Source: Thermotogaceae bacterium (GTDB taxonomy: Bacteria; Thermotogota; Thermotogae; Thermotogales; Thermotogaceae). Taken from it: a stretch of DNA of 39,033 nt. This document shows positions 6,692-15,351 of the stretch, piece by piece; position 1 is the first letter of the stretch; the number at the start of each line of letters is the position of its first letter. The notes under the pieces are model-generated. The model worked only from the letters and a program-made list of their open reading frames with translations. It was not told where the DNA came from and did no database searches. The translations under genes were made by a program, and so were the position numbers. Where the stretch lies: NCBI GenBank assembly GCA_026993805.1, contig JALWSA010000057.1, positions 57,788-96,820 on the forward strand. Direction: 5' to 3'.

Positions 6692-8341
6692 ATGGAGAAT
6701 AGGCACGAAGAGATAACCATGGAAGAAGTTTTGAAATCTATCGATGAAAGCGAGAGTAGTGTGGGATCGGTCATAGAAGGGGCAGTTGCCCAGAGGGTGG
6801 AGGATGGTTTGATAATAGAGTTCAAAGGTAAATACGAGGGGTTTGTGCCATCTAAGGAATTGGTCAAGCCTTTGGATCAGTATGAAAAAGGTCAGAAATT
6901 GACTCTTCAACTCCTGAGAATAGATGAGGATGAAGGAAGAGCATATCTTTCAGAAAAGCGTCCTCTTAGGAGAAAGGTTATGGAGGAGCTCGAAAGGGTT
7001 TGGAATGAGGGCGAGAAGGTTGTAAAAGGAAAAATAGTGGGGGAAGTGAAGGGTGGCTACCGGGTCCTGATAGGTGGTGTTGTTGAGGCCTTCTTGCCAG
7101 GTTCTCATTCTCTTTTGAAAAAGGGTGAAAGCATCCCCGATGAAGAGATGGATTTTGAGATCGTTTCGTTTGAGAGAGGAAGAAGGAGATTGAACTTGGT
7201 TGTTTCCAGGAAGAAGCTTTTGGAGAAGAAGAAGGAAGAATATTTGAAATCCATTGAGAAAGGATCGATCGTTAAAGGAGTAGTGGAGTCCGTTAGAGAT
7301 TTCGGCGTTTTCGTGAAACTTTCAGACGGCGTTATCGGTTTGGTTCCAAAGAGCCAGGTTGCTCATACGAGGGTAGCGAAATTGGATGATCTGTTTAGGA
7401 AGGGCCAAGAGGTAGAAGCTAAGGTCATAGATTTGGATGTGGAAAATGGAAAGGTTACCCTCTCTATTAAAGAGCTCCTTCCTGATCCTTTTGAAGAATA
7501 TGTGAAAGACAAAAGTGTGGGTAGTGTTGTTTCAGGGGATGTTGTGAGAGTTAGAAACAACGGTTTTGTTGTAAAGCTGGACGATGATGTGTGGGGATTC
7601 GTTCCTATAGAAGAAATATTCTGGAGCAGGAGAGGGCGGATAAGGGATGTCGTTAAAGAAGGAGACAGGGTGGAATTAGAAGTCGTTGAGATAGATCGTA
7701 AAAACAGGAAGATAACGCTTAGTTATAAGAAAGCGAAGGGTGATCCCTGGGAGAATGTGGAAGAGGAGTATCCAGAAGGAAGTGTGGTAGAGGGTCGGGT
7801 TGTAAAGATCCTTTCTTCGGGTGTGATCGTTGAGCTCGAGGATGGGGTATCTGGATTTGTTCCAATCTCAGAACTCTCGTGGCATTATTTCGAGAGGATA
7901 AGCGAGGTTGTGAAAGAAAGGAGAAGGGTCAAGGTGAAGGTTCTCTCCATTGATAAGGGCAACAGAAGAATGAGACTCTCCATAAAAAGAGCTCAACCGA
8001 ACCCATGGGACAGAGCAGAGAAGGAATTGGACAGGGGTAGTATTGTGAAGGGAAAGGTCATAAAGGAGATAAATTCGGGTTATATAGTCCGTATAAACGA
8101 CTACAATGTTGACGCTTTCTTGCCCAGCAATCATGTGGAAGGTGAACTGAAGAAGGGAGAGGAGATTGAAGCGGTTGTTCTGAGGATATTGGACGATAGA
8201 AAGAGTGGAAAACGAATGATAATAAGTGTCAAAGATCTTGAAGAGATGAGGGATATAAATGAATACAAGAAAGAGGTCGAGAAGTCCAAGGCAGTTAAGA
8301 AACTTGGGGACCTGCTGAAGAAGGAGGATGATAATGGCTGA
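6692..8341 (+). CDS. rpsA: Ribosomal protein bS1-like protein with six S1 domains
   Basis: A 549-residue RNA-binding protein made of six consecutive S1 (OB-fold) repeats, beginning near residues 25, 105, 187, 274, 361 and 447. Repeats 3-5 are best conserved (for example GVFVKLSDGVIGLVPKSQ), as expected in S1. Repeats 1, 2 and 6 are more divergent. AAGGAGGGG (6676-6684) precedes the ATG at 6692. The gene's end overlaps der by 8 nt. S1 docks mRNA on the 30S subunit in proteobacteria. Its role in organisms with strong Shine-Dalgarno sites, as here, is less clear. Confidence 0.93.
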   Translation: MENRHEEITMEEVLKSIDESESSVGSVIEGAVAQRVEDGLIIEFKGKYEGFVPSKELVKPLDQYEKGQKLTLQLLRIDEDEGRAYLSEKRPLRRKVMEELERVWNEGEKVVKGKIVGEVKGGYRVLIGGVVEAFLPGSHSLLKKGESIPDEEMDFEIVSFERGRRRLNLVVSRKKLLEKKKEEYLKSIEKGSIVKGVVESVRDFGVFVKLSDGVIGLVPKSQVAHTRVAKLDDLFRKGQEVEAKVIDLDVENGKVTLSIKELLPDPFEEYVKDKSVGSVVSGDVVRVRNNGFVVKLDDDVWGFVPIEEIFWSRRGRIRDVVKEGDRVELEVVEIDRKNRKITLSYKKAKGDPWENVEEEYPEGSVVEGRVVKILSSGVIVELEDGVSGFVPISELSWHYFERISEVVKERRRVKVKVLSIDKGNRRMRLSIKRAQPNPWDRAEKELDRGSIVKGKVIKEINSGYIVRINDYNVDAFLPSNHVEGELKKGEEIEAVVLRILDDRKSGKRMIISVKDLEEMRDINEYKKEVEKSKAVKKLGDLLKKEDDNG

Positions 8342-9677
8342 AGTCGTTATAGTTGGAAAGCCAAACGTAGGAAAGAGCACTCTTTTCAACCGTCTGATTG
8401 GAAAGAGAAAGTCGATCGTGGATGATGTTCCCGGGGTGACCCGGGATATTATTCGTGATGTGGTTAAAACGGATGAGGGGGAGTTCTTTCTCGTAGATAC
8501 GGGAGGGGTTTTTGAGAATCCTGTCAATGTGATCGAAAGAATGGTAAAGGAAAAAGTCAGAGAAGTGCTGGAAAGGGCAGATCTTTTGCTTTTTCTTGTG
8601 GATGGAAGGACTCCTCCCACAAATGAGGATCATCACATAGCCGACTTTTTGCGCAAGTTCAAAGATAAGGTACTGCTCGTTGCAACAAAAGTAGAGAACG
8701 AAAAAATCTATTCAGAAGTGCTTCCCGAGATATATTCTCTGGGTTTTGGTGATCCCATCCCTGTTTCTGCTGAACACAAAAGAAACATAGATGTTCTTTT
8801 GGATGAGATCGTGGAAAGGCTTGCCGAGAGAGGAGCCGATCTCCAGATAGAAAAGGCTGTGGATGAACCGGAAAATCCCGAAATAAAGATATCCATAGTG
8901 GGAAGACCGAACGCGGGGAAATCCTCTCTTTTCAATGCAATAATCGGGCAGGAAAGGGCTATAGTCACGCCGATACCCGGTACCACAAGGGATGCTTTGG
9001 ATGAAATGGTGGAAATCGGGGCCAAAAAGTATCTTTTCATAGATACCGCGGGTCTGAGAAGAAAGTCCAGGATAGAGCCAAAAACAGTTGAAAAGTACGG
9101 TAGTTACAGAAGCGTGGAGGCTATAGAGAGGTCGGATGTCGTTGTTCTTGTCATAGACGCTCTGGAAGGAATAACAAGGCAAGATCAGCGTCTTGCAGGG
9201 TTGGCTGAAAGACGGGGAAAGGCTACCGTTGTGGTTTTCAACAAGTGGGATCTGGTGGAACACAGAGAACAGAGATTCAAAGAGTATCAGTTAGAGTTTG
9301 AGGACAAGCTTTATTTCGTGGGTTATAGTCCGCTCGTTTTCACTTCCGCTACGGCGAAATGGGGTTTGGATGATCTCCTTCAGGCCATAGAGATCGCCTA
9401 CACTTCATATACTACAAAAATTCCGACGAGTAGGTTGAATAGAGCCCTCGAGAGATATCTTCTCGTATCTCCACCGCCTTCTAAAAAAGGAAAAAAGATC
9501 AGGATATATTTTGGAATGCAAGTTGATATAAAACCACCCACATTTCTGTTCTTCTCGAACAGACCTGATGAAATACCAAAAAGCTATGTCAAGTCACTGC
9601 AGAGTATGATAAGAAGAGAGATATACCCATTTGAAGGAAGTCCGGTTTTTGTGAGATTTAAGAAGAGCAGGAAGTGA
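8334..9677 (+). CDS. der: Ribosome-assembly GTPase Der (EngA)
   Basis: A 447-residue tandem GTPase acting in 50S assembly. Domain 1 has G1 GKPNVGKST, G3 DTGG and an unusual G4 (ATKVEN in place of NKxD). Domain 2 has GRPNAGKSS, DTAG and a normal FNKWD. A KH-like C-terminal domain (about residues 345-447) ends with PFEGSPVFVRFKKSRK. The match to the T. maritima protein, recalled from memory, is very close. The ATG at 8334 was chosen because AAGGAGG (8321-8327) lies 6 nt upstream. An ATG at 8328 would be too close to that site. It overlaps the rpsA end and has a GTGA overlap with miaA. Confidence 0.97.
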   Translation: MAEVVIVGKPNVGKSTLFNRLIGKRKSIVDDVPGVTRDIIRDVVKTDEGEFFLVDTGGVFENPVNVIERMVKEKVREVLERADLLLFLVDGRTPPTNEDHHIADFLRKFKDKVLLVATKVENEKIYSEVLPEIYSLGFGDPIPVSAEHKRNIDVLLDEIVERLAERGADLQIEKAVDEPENPEIKISIVGRPNAGKSSLFNAIIGQERAIVTPIPGTTRDALDEMVEIGAKKYLFIDTAGLRRKSRIEPKTVEKYGSYRSVEAIERSDVVVLVIDALEGITRQDQRLAGLAERRGKATVVVFNKWDLVEHREQRFKEYQLEFEDKLYFVGYSPLVFTSATAKWGLDDLLQAIEIAYTSYTTKIPTSRLNRALERYLLVSPPPSKKGKKIRIYFGMQVDIKPPTFLFFSNRPDEIPKSYVKSLQSMIRREIYPFEGSPVFVRFKKSRK

Positions 9678-10609
9678 GTGATGTGATACCCATAGTTTAT
9701 GGTCCTACAGGTGTGGGAAAGACAGAACTCATGGTGCGGGTTTGTGAGAAGTTAGGATGTGAGATCATCTCAATGGACTCGCGTCAGATATACCGGTACA
9801 TGGACATCGGTACGGCAAAACCCACACTGGAAGAACGGAAAAGAGTTCCTCATCATATGATAGACATTCTCAATCCGGATGAGTACTACAACGCTTACAT
9901 GTACAGGAAAGATGCTTTAAAGGTTATGGAGGAGATAAGAGCGCGCGGAAAGGTGCCCGTATTCGTTGGGGGGACGGGACTTTACGCAGACGCGCTGGTC
10001 AGAGGGATTTTCGAAGGTGTTCCGGCGGATGAGAATATAAGGAGAGAACTGAAGGAGCTCGAAGAGCGCGAAAGGGGTATTTTGAGGAAAATGCTTGAAG
10101 ATTTCGATCCAGAAGCTGCCGCTAAGATACACCCGAACGACCTGAAAAGGACCATAAGAGCGCTGGAAGTTTACTTGAAAACGGGCAAGAGAATAAGCCA
10201 GCTCCAGAAAAGCGCGAAACCAGCGGGGGATTTCAGGATCATAGTGCTTTTCAGAGAGAGAAAAGAGCTTTATGAAAGGATAAACAAGAGAGCAGAGAAA
10301 ATGGTGGAAATGGGATTAGTGGAAGAGACAAAGAAGCTTTTGGAGATGGGATATGGCGAGGATTTGAACTCAATGAAGACCATAGGTTATAAAGAGACTG
10401 TGGATTATTTGAAAGGAAAATACGATTACGACCATTACATACATGTTCTTAAAAGGAATACGCGACACTTTGCCCGCCGCCAGATAATATGGGCCAGAAG
10501 ATATAATGAGTTTGAGAGGATTGCAATAAATCTCACTTTTGAAAAAGATCCAGTGTCGACTCTCATAGAGACTATAGAAAAGATCCTGAGTACGGAGGAG
10601 ATAGCGTGA
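9674..10609 (+). CDS. miaA: tRNA dimethylallyltransferase
   Basis: A 311-residue enzyme that transfers the DMAPP prenyl group to A37 of tRNAs reading U-starting codons. The P-loop GPTGVGKTE is near residue 10, DSRQIYRYMDIGTAKP follows, and the C-terminal RRQIIWARR segment matches the family. The GTG at 9674 overlaps the der stop (GTGA), and a second GTG at 9683 is a possible alternative. It ends in a GTGA overlap with the DUF368 gene. The window's tRNA-Leu(UAA), whose anticodon is followed by A37-A38, is a plausible substrate. Confidence 0.96.
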   Translation: MSDVIPIVYGPTGVGKTELMVRVCEKLGCEIISMDSRQIYRYMDIGTAKPTLEERKRVPHHMIDILNPDEYYNAYMYRKDALKVMEEIRARGKVPVFVGGTGLYADALVRGIFEGVPADENIRRELKELEERERGILRKMLEDFDPEAAAKIHPNDLKRTIRALEVYLKTGKRISQLQKSAKPAGDFRIIVLFRERKELYERINKRAEKMVEMGLVEETKKLLEMGYGEDLNSMKTIGYKETVDYLKGKYDYDHYIHVLKRNTRHFARRQIIWARRYNEFERIAINLTFEKDPVSTLIETIEKILSTEEIA

Positions 10610-11361
10610 AGGAGTTTGTGCTCGGATTCGTTATGGGGGTAGCTAACTTACTTCCGGGGATTAGTGGCGGAACGATAATGTTCATATCAGGGAGATACTC
10701 TCAGATAATAGAAGCTGCGGCGGAGATTTTCAGTTTTAGGTTCAGAAAGAAAAGCGTTGCTTTGATATTGTGGATTTTGCTCGGGATCGTTGCGGCGGTG
10801 ATTTCACTTTCGAAAGTTGTGGATTACCTGTACGCGCATTTTCCGGTACAAGTTACGTCGTTCTTTTCCGGGTTGATATTGGGTGGACTCTTTTTCATGG
10901 CCCTTGATATGAAGCCGAGGCTTAAAGAAAGCATATCGATATCTCTTGGAGCTTTGACAATGGTGGGGATAGCCATGCTAAGCGGCGGTTCGTTGGAAGC
11001 TACCCCGTTGAATCTCGTTTTGGGTGGAATCGTTGCAGGAGCCACGATGATTTTGCCCGGAATTAGCGGTTCTTCAATGCTTCTATTCCTCGGACTTTAC
11101 GACGATGCCGTGCATGCTGTGGCGGAGATCGAAATACTGCCTCTTTTCTGTCTTGGTGTGGGAGCAGTGATGGGAATAGTTTTGATGACTTTCGGTATGA
11201 AGAAGCTCGTTGAGAGGTTTGAAAAAGAGACCATGGCTTTTCTGTTTGGCCTCACTCTTGCTGGACTCTTTTACATCCTATCAGGGGGAGCATCGATTTC
11301 TTTCATAATCTTTGGATTTGGGACTACTTTTCTCTTTGAAAGGGTTGTTGGTGAGGGGTGA
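10606..11361 (+). CDS. DUF368 membrane protein (PopT-type polyprenyl-phosphate translocase family)
   Basis: A 251-residue integral membrane protein with the DUF368 signatures: an early NLLPGISGGTIMFISG, repeated as ATMILPGISGSSMLLFLG in the second half (an inverted-repeat-like architecture), and multiple hydrophobic segments. DUF368 proteins were reported to recycle undecaprenyl phosphate across the membrane (PopT). That role is assigned here by family only. The GTG start overlaps the miaA stop. A lipid-carrier gene next to MiaA and in the same run as IspH groups three isoprenoid-related genes, perhaps by chance. Confidence 0.85.
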   Translation: MKEFVLGFVMGVANLLPGISGGTIMFISGRYSQIIEAAAEIFSFRFRKKSVALILWILLGIVAAVISLSKVVDYLYAHFPVQVTSFFSGLILGGLFFMALDMKPRLKESISISLGALTMVGIAMLSGGSLEATPLNLVLGGIVAGATMILPGISGSSMLLFLGLYDDAVHAVAEIEILPLFCLGVGAVMGIVLMTFGMKKLVERFEKETMAFLFGLTLAGLFYILSGGASISFIIFGFGTTFLFERVVGEG

Positions 11362-11367
11362 GGGATT

Positions 11368-11649
11368 TTGAAAGTGGGAATCGCGAGGATGAGGTTCAGG
11401 CTCTTTAGCGTTGGGTCGCTGAAGGAAAAGAGGAGTATGGTGAAGCACATCCTCAATTTCATAAGGAAAAAGCACAATGTGTCTATATCAGAGATAGGAG
11501 CACAAGATTCGAAGAGTTTTCTCGAAATCGGAGTAGCAATGGTGGCAGGTAGCAGCTCGATAATACACAATACGTTCGAGGAAATAGCCAGTTACATAGA
11601 ACTTCGCGAAGGTCTGGAGTTGGAGGAGATGGAAAAGGAGATATGGTGA
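11368..11649 (+). CDS. DUF503 (YlxP-like) protein
   Basis: A 93-residue small protein of the DUF503 family, recognised by SLKEKRSMVKHILNFIRKKH and the following VSISEIGAQDSKSFLEIG. The family forms ferredoxin-like folds and is often encoded near translation genes. Its function is unknown. The apparent start is TTG at 11368 after GAGGGGTGAGGG, and a GTG at 11374 is a possible alternative. It ends in a 7-nt overlap with the HD-domain gene. Confidence 0.85.
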   Translation: MKVGIARMRFRLFSVGSLKEKRSMVKHILNFIRKKHNVSISEIGAQDSKSFLEIGVAMVAGSSSIIHNTFEEIASYIELREGLELEEMEKEIW

Positions 11650-12203
11650 CAGAAATTATTCGTTGGCTTGATTTTATGGTGATTCCTGAAAGAAAGAGAC
11701 ATATTTTTTGCGTGAGGGATTTCGCGCTTCTCCTCTCTTATATACATGGGGTAGATTCATTCAGAGTGGAGATTGCCGCGCTTTCCCACGATTTGTTTCG
11801 AGACGTTCCTCCCGACAGACTTTTAAGACTTTCAAAACTTTGGAATGTGCCCATGAGTGATGTGGAGATCAAACATCCCATACTCTTACACGGCAGGGTT
11901 GCTGCAGAGTTCCTGAGAAGGAGGTTTTCCTTCGAAGATTCCGAGGTTCTCATGGCTGTGGCTTATCATACATCAGGCCACCCGGATTTCGATCGTATTG
12001 GTAAAATATTAACGGTGTCTGACACTGTGGGATACGATAGAGATTTCTCAGGTGTAGAGGATCTTAGAGATTTGGCCATGAAGGATTTAGAGGAAGCATA
12101 TCGGGCTGTTTTGAAGAACAGGATAATTTATGCTGTGAGTACAGATAGGTATCTTCTTGAGATGAGCGTTTCAGCGTGGAATAGACTTGTGGAGAGGAGG
12201 TAG
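11643..12203 (+). CDS. HD-domain hydrolase, YqeK-like (Ap4A hydrolase family)
   Basis: A 186-residue HD-superfamily protein with the metal-binding order H20 (RKRH), H49-D50 (LSHDLF), H83 (LLHG), H109 (AYHTSG) and D127 (VSDTVG). The LLHGRVAAEF, AYHTSGHPDFDRIGKIL and DFSGVEDLRDLA segments align with YqeK, the symmetrical Ap4A hydrolase family of Firmicutes and relatives. Ap4A turnover is inferred from the family. The ATG overlaps the DUF503 gene end. In Firmicutes yqeK usually neighbours nadD and rsfS, which are absent here. Confidence 0.82.
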   Translation: MVTEIIRWLDFMVIPERKRHIFCVRDFALLLSYIHGVDSFRVEIAALSHDLFRDVPPDRLLRLSKLWNVPMSDVEIKHPILLHGRVAAEFLRRRFSFEDSEVLMAVAYHTSGHPDFDRIGKILTVSDTVGYDRDFSGVEDLRDLAMKDLEEAYRAVLKNRIIYAVSTDRYLLEMSVSAWNRLVERR

Positions 12204-12207
12204 AGGA

Positions 12208-12906
12208 ATGAGGATAAGGAGGAGGAGAAAGGGTTACCTGGGAGCCGTAATAGCGGTTATCGTGGTCGTTATAGGAGTGGCAGGGCTTTTTGGTTACATA
12301 TTGGATAGAAGGGTGAGGACTTCTCCGGAGTACACCGCTGCTGTTGTCTCATATTTGATCAAATCTGGATCCGATTATGTGTACATCTACATGGATTCAT
12401 CTAAGGAATTGGCGAGGATTTTATATTTGAAGAAGTACCTTTACGATCCAGATACAGGGGTTAGTGTTACAGGAGAGAGAAGAGATGACTTGGAATTCTT
12501 CGATGAGGTGTTTGGATTGAATCCAAGTTATGAATATTACATAGATCTCGATGGTGCCAATCTTGATAAGTTCTCTCGAGTGGTCGTGAGTAAAAGGGTG
12601 AACAACCTTGAAGAACTGGTGAAAGCGCTCAGGAGTAGACGAGGAAGCTTCCTCGATTCTTTCAGGGTGGATAATATGGCCGCTTCGTTTAAGCTGTTTT
12701 CGAACCTCAATGGACCTGCTCTATTAAAACTCATGGATGGACTGGCCAAGTATGGGGATATAGATTCTGAGAGAATAGAATCTTTTCCGAAAAATCCGGT
12801 AAAGATAGTTGTTGGCAAAGAGAAAGAGGAGGTTTTGTACAGATTGTACCTTCCTAAGAAGGAAAAGGAAAACCTTATGAGTTTCTTTGGAGTAACGAGT
12901 GAGTAA
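12208..12906 (+). CDS. Single-pass membrane protein of unknown function
   Basis: A 232-residue protein starting with a very basic stretch (MRIRRRRKG), then one hydrophobic helix (about residues 10-32), then an external soluble domain of about 200 residues that is rich in charged residues and has no Cys. GGAGAGGAGG (12191-12200) lies 7 nt before the ATG at 12208, which decides against an earlier in-frame start at 12187. No family was recognised. It follows the YqeK-like gene by 4 nt and ends the long upstream block. By position it recalls the envelope (LytR-type) gene often found after yqeK in Firmicutes, but no LytR-CpsA-Psr motifs are seen. Confidence 0.75.
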   Translation: MRIRRRRKGYLGAVIAVIVVVIGVAGLFGYILDRRVRTSPEYTAAVVSYLIKSGSDYVYIYMDSSKELARILYLKKYLYDPDTGVSVTGERRDDLEFFDEVFGLNPSYEYYIDLDGANLDKFSRVVVSKRVNNLEELVKALRSRRGSFLDSFRVDNMAASFKLFSNLNGPALLKLMDGLAKYGDIDSERIESFPKNPVKIVVGKEKEEVLYRLYLPKKEKENLMSFFGVTSE

Positions 12907-12959
12907 GAGTGTGTCAAGTTGTGAAGATTCTGTTACCAGTTTTTGGGGAGTGATGACTT

Positions 12960-14072
12960 ATGAGAGTTTTGGGATTGGTACTGGCTGGGGGGCGCAGTGA
13001 TAACTTGGGAGTTTTGACACTCAAGAGAGCATCTGCGGCTATGCCTATTTACGGTAAATACAGAGCCATAGATTTCACTCTGAGCAACATGGTCAATTCA
13101 GGAATAGTAAAGGTTGGCGTTTTAACGCAGTACAATCCGAGAAGCTTAATGGATCATCTTGGATCCGGTAAAGAATGGGATCTTGATAGAAAAAACGGTG
13201 GACTTTTTATACTTCAGCCTTATGTCTCATCAGAGGGAAATTTCTGGTATAAAGGAACAGCAGATGCTATTTATCAGAACATGACCTTGTTGAGAAGAGG
13301 AGAGGAAGACTTCGTTTTGATAGGCTCCGGGGATCATATTTACAAGATAGATTTTTCAGAGGTTTTCAGGTTTCACTTTCATAAAGGTGCGGATATTACT
13401 CTTTTAGTGAAAGATTTAGATGAAAGCTACGATCTCAGCCAATATGGAATAGTCGAGATGGATGAGGACGGTAGGATTTTGAACATAGAGGAGAAACCCG
13501 AGAATCCCAAGGGAAACACGGCATTTTTGGGAATCTATTTCATGAACAAATTCCTTTTGATGGATCTCCTTTATAGTTTTGTACCACATGGCAGGACGGA
13601 TCTTCTATTGGATATAGTCATTCCAAATTTGAAGAAGTTGAAAGTCTATGGGTATAGGTTCACAGGTTATTGGAGGAACATCAAAAAAAGTGTTAAAGAA
13701 TACTACAGAGCGAATATGGATATATTGGATTCATCTGTCAGAGAGGAACTTTTTTACAGGAATGGAAAGGTCTACACGAAGCTGAAAGACATGCCTCCAC
13801 CGAAATTTTCTGGAACAGCCGTTGTGGAGAATTCTCTCATATCGGATGGCTCGATAATAACGGGAACCGTTAGAAATTCCATAATTTTCAGAGGAGTTAG
13901 GATAAAGGCAGGAGCTGTTGTAGAGAATTCTATAGTGATGGAAGGTACGACGATAGAAGAAGGTGCAATGGTTTATAACGCGATAATAGATAAAGAGAGT
14001 GTGGTTAGAGAAGAGAGAAAGGTCATAGGGGAGGGTGAAATACTGGTATTTGAAAAGAGGGCGGTGATATGA
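12960..14072 (+). CDS. glgD: GlgD-like glucose-1-phosphate adenylyltransferase subunit (probably regulatory)
   Basis: A 370-residue nucleotidyltransferase with a left-handed beta-helix C-terminal part (hexapeptide-like repeats [19 protein letters not shown]). It is homologous to the next gene product but about 55 residues shorter. The nucleotide loop reads [12 protein letters not shown] in place of the [12 protein letters not shown] of GlgC, so the conserved Arg is lost. [10 protein letters not shown] retains the catalytic-type Asp. GlgD subunits in Firmicutes modify GlgC activity and are poorly active alone, which fits. The ATG at 12960 follows GGGGAG (12945-12950). It is followed directly by glgC. 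Confidence 0.88.
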   Translation: MRVLGLVLAGGRSDNLGVLTLKRASAAMPIYGKYRAIDFTLSNMVNSGIVKVGVLTQYNPRSLMDHLGSGKEWDLDRKNGGLFILQPYVSSEGNFWYKGTADAIYQNMTLLRRGEEDFVLIGSGDHIYKIDFSEVFRFHFHKGADITLLVKDLDESYDLSQYGIVEMDEDGRILNIEEKPENPKGNTAFLGIYFMNKFLLMDLLYSFVPHGRTDLLLDIVIPNLKKLKVYGYRFTGYWRNIKKSVKEYYRANMDILDSSVREELFYRNGKVYTKLKDMPPPKFSGTAVVENSLISDGSIITGTVRNSIIFRGVRIKAGAVVENSIVMEGTTIEEGAMVYNAIIDKESVVREERKVIGEGEILVFEKRAVI

Positions 14073-15350
14073 ATGCGAGGCAATGAAGTTGTGGCATTGA
14101 TTTTAGCAGGTGGACAAGGAACGAGGTTAGGAATATTAACGGAAAAGATAGCGAAACCAGCGGTACCCTTTGGAGGTAAGTATAGGATAATAGATTTCAC
14201 CATGAGCAATTGTGTCAATAGTGGCATTTTCACCATAGGAGTGCTTACCCAGTACAGGCCTCATGTTCTTTCCAAACATATCGGTATAGGAAAACCCTGG
14301 GACTTGGATAGAAAAGATGGAGGTGTGGTGATACTTCCTCCTTATCAGGGTAGTAACGAGTCGGACTGGTATAAAGGCACGGCTAACGCCGTTTACCAAA
14401 ACATTGAATTTGTGGACGAGTACGATCCAGAATATGTTTTGATACTATCTGGAGACCATGTGTATGCGATGGATTATAACGACATCATAGACTTTCATCT
14501 ATCCAAGGATGCGGACGGAACAATAGCCTGTATGGAGGTGCCACTGGAAGAAGCCCACAGGTTTGGCATAATGGTCACGGATATAGATTCAAGGATAATA
14601 GAGTTTCAGGAAAAGCCAAAGGAGCCCAAGGGAAATCTCGCGTCTCTAGGGATATATGTCTTTAACTGGAATTTTCTGAAAGAGCTGCTTATGGAGGATG
14701 AAAACGATCCGAATTCCACGCATGATTTCGGGAAGGACATAATTCCGAAAATCGTCGAAAATGATCTTGGAAAGCTATACGCGTACAGATTTGAGGGGTA
14801 TTGGAAGGATGTTGGAACTATAAGGTCATACTGGGAATCCAATCTGGAGCTCACAAGGCCTCTACCACCTTTGAATCTGTATGATCCAAATTGGAAGTTT
14901 TACACCCACACAGAAGAGATGCCACCGGCGTATGTATCCAAAAGCGCAAAAGTTGAAAATTCTCTGATAAGTGAGGGTTGTGAGATAGAAGGCGAGGTTT
15001 ATGACTCCGTAATATTCCAAGGAGTGAAGATAAAGAAAGGAGCAGTTGTTAGGAATTCCGTCATTATGACGAGAAGTGTTATAAATGAGGGAAGTGTGGT
15101 GGAGGATGCTATAATCGCAGAAAACGTGATAATAGGAAAGAATGTGAAGATAGGGGATGGGGAGTTTGCCCAGAGCAAGTTGGATCCAAAGATCTATAAC
15201 ACTGACATAACCATAATCGGCATGAACAGCCGTGTACCGGATAATTGTGTATTGGGAAAGAACGTTGTTATAGGATGCGATGTGGCAGAAGGTGACTTTA
15301 AAGAGTTGAAGGTAGAATCGGGTGGTTTCGTACTCCGCGGAGGTGTGTAG
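14073..15350 (+). CDS. glgC: Glucose-1-phosphate adenylyltransferase
   Basis: A 425-residue catalytic subunit making ADP-glucose for glycogen synthesis. GGQGTRLG is at residues 13-20, [12 protein letters not shown] and [10 protein letters not shown] (catalytic Asp) are in the nucleotidyltransferase domain, and [11 protein letters not shown] is in the sugar-phosphate region. The C-terminal half is a left-handed beta helix with many I/V-x-x-x-x repeats. The ATG begins directly after the glgD stop. With GlgD it probably forms a heterotetramer. No glycogen synthase or branching enzyme gene is in the window. Confidence 0.95.
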   Translation: MRGNEVVALILAGGQGTRLGILTEKIAKPAVPFGGKYRIIDFTMSNCVNSGIFTIGVLTQYRPHVLSKHIGIGKPWDLDRKDGGVVILPPYQGSNESDWYKGTANAVYQNIEFVDEYDPEYVLILSGDHVYAMDYNDIIDFHLSKDADGTIACMEVPLEEAHRFGIMVTDIDSRIIEFQEKPKEPKGNLASLGIYVFNWNFLKELLMEDENDPNSTHDFGKDIIPKIVENDLGKLYAYRFEGYWKDVGTIRSYWESNLELTRPLPPLNLYDPNWKFYTHTEEMPPAYVSKSAKVENSLISEGCEIEGEVYDSVIFQGVKIKKGAVVRNSVIMTRSVINEGSVVEDAIIAENVIIGKNVKIGDGEFAQSKLDPKIYNTDITIIGMNSRVPDNCVLGKNVVIGCDVAEGDFKELKVESGGFVLRGGV

Positions 15351-15351
15351 A

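Noticed and set aside
7868-8620. 250-codon minus-strand frame over the rpsA/der junction
   Set aside because: It is a shadow of two well-recognised genes, has a low-complexity Ser/Thr-rich translation and no ribosome-binding site.
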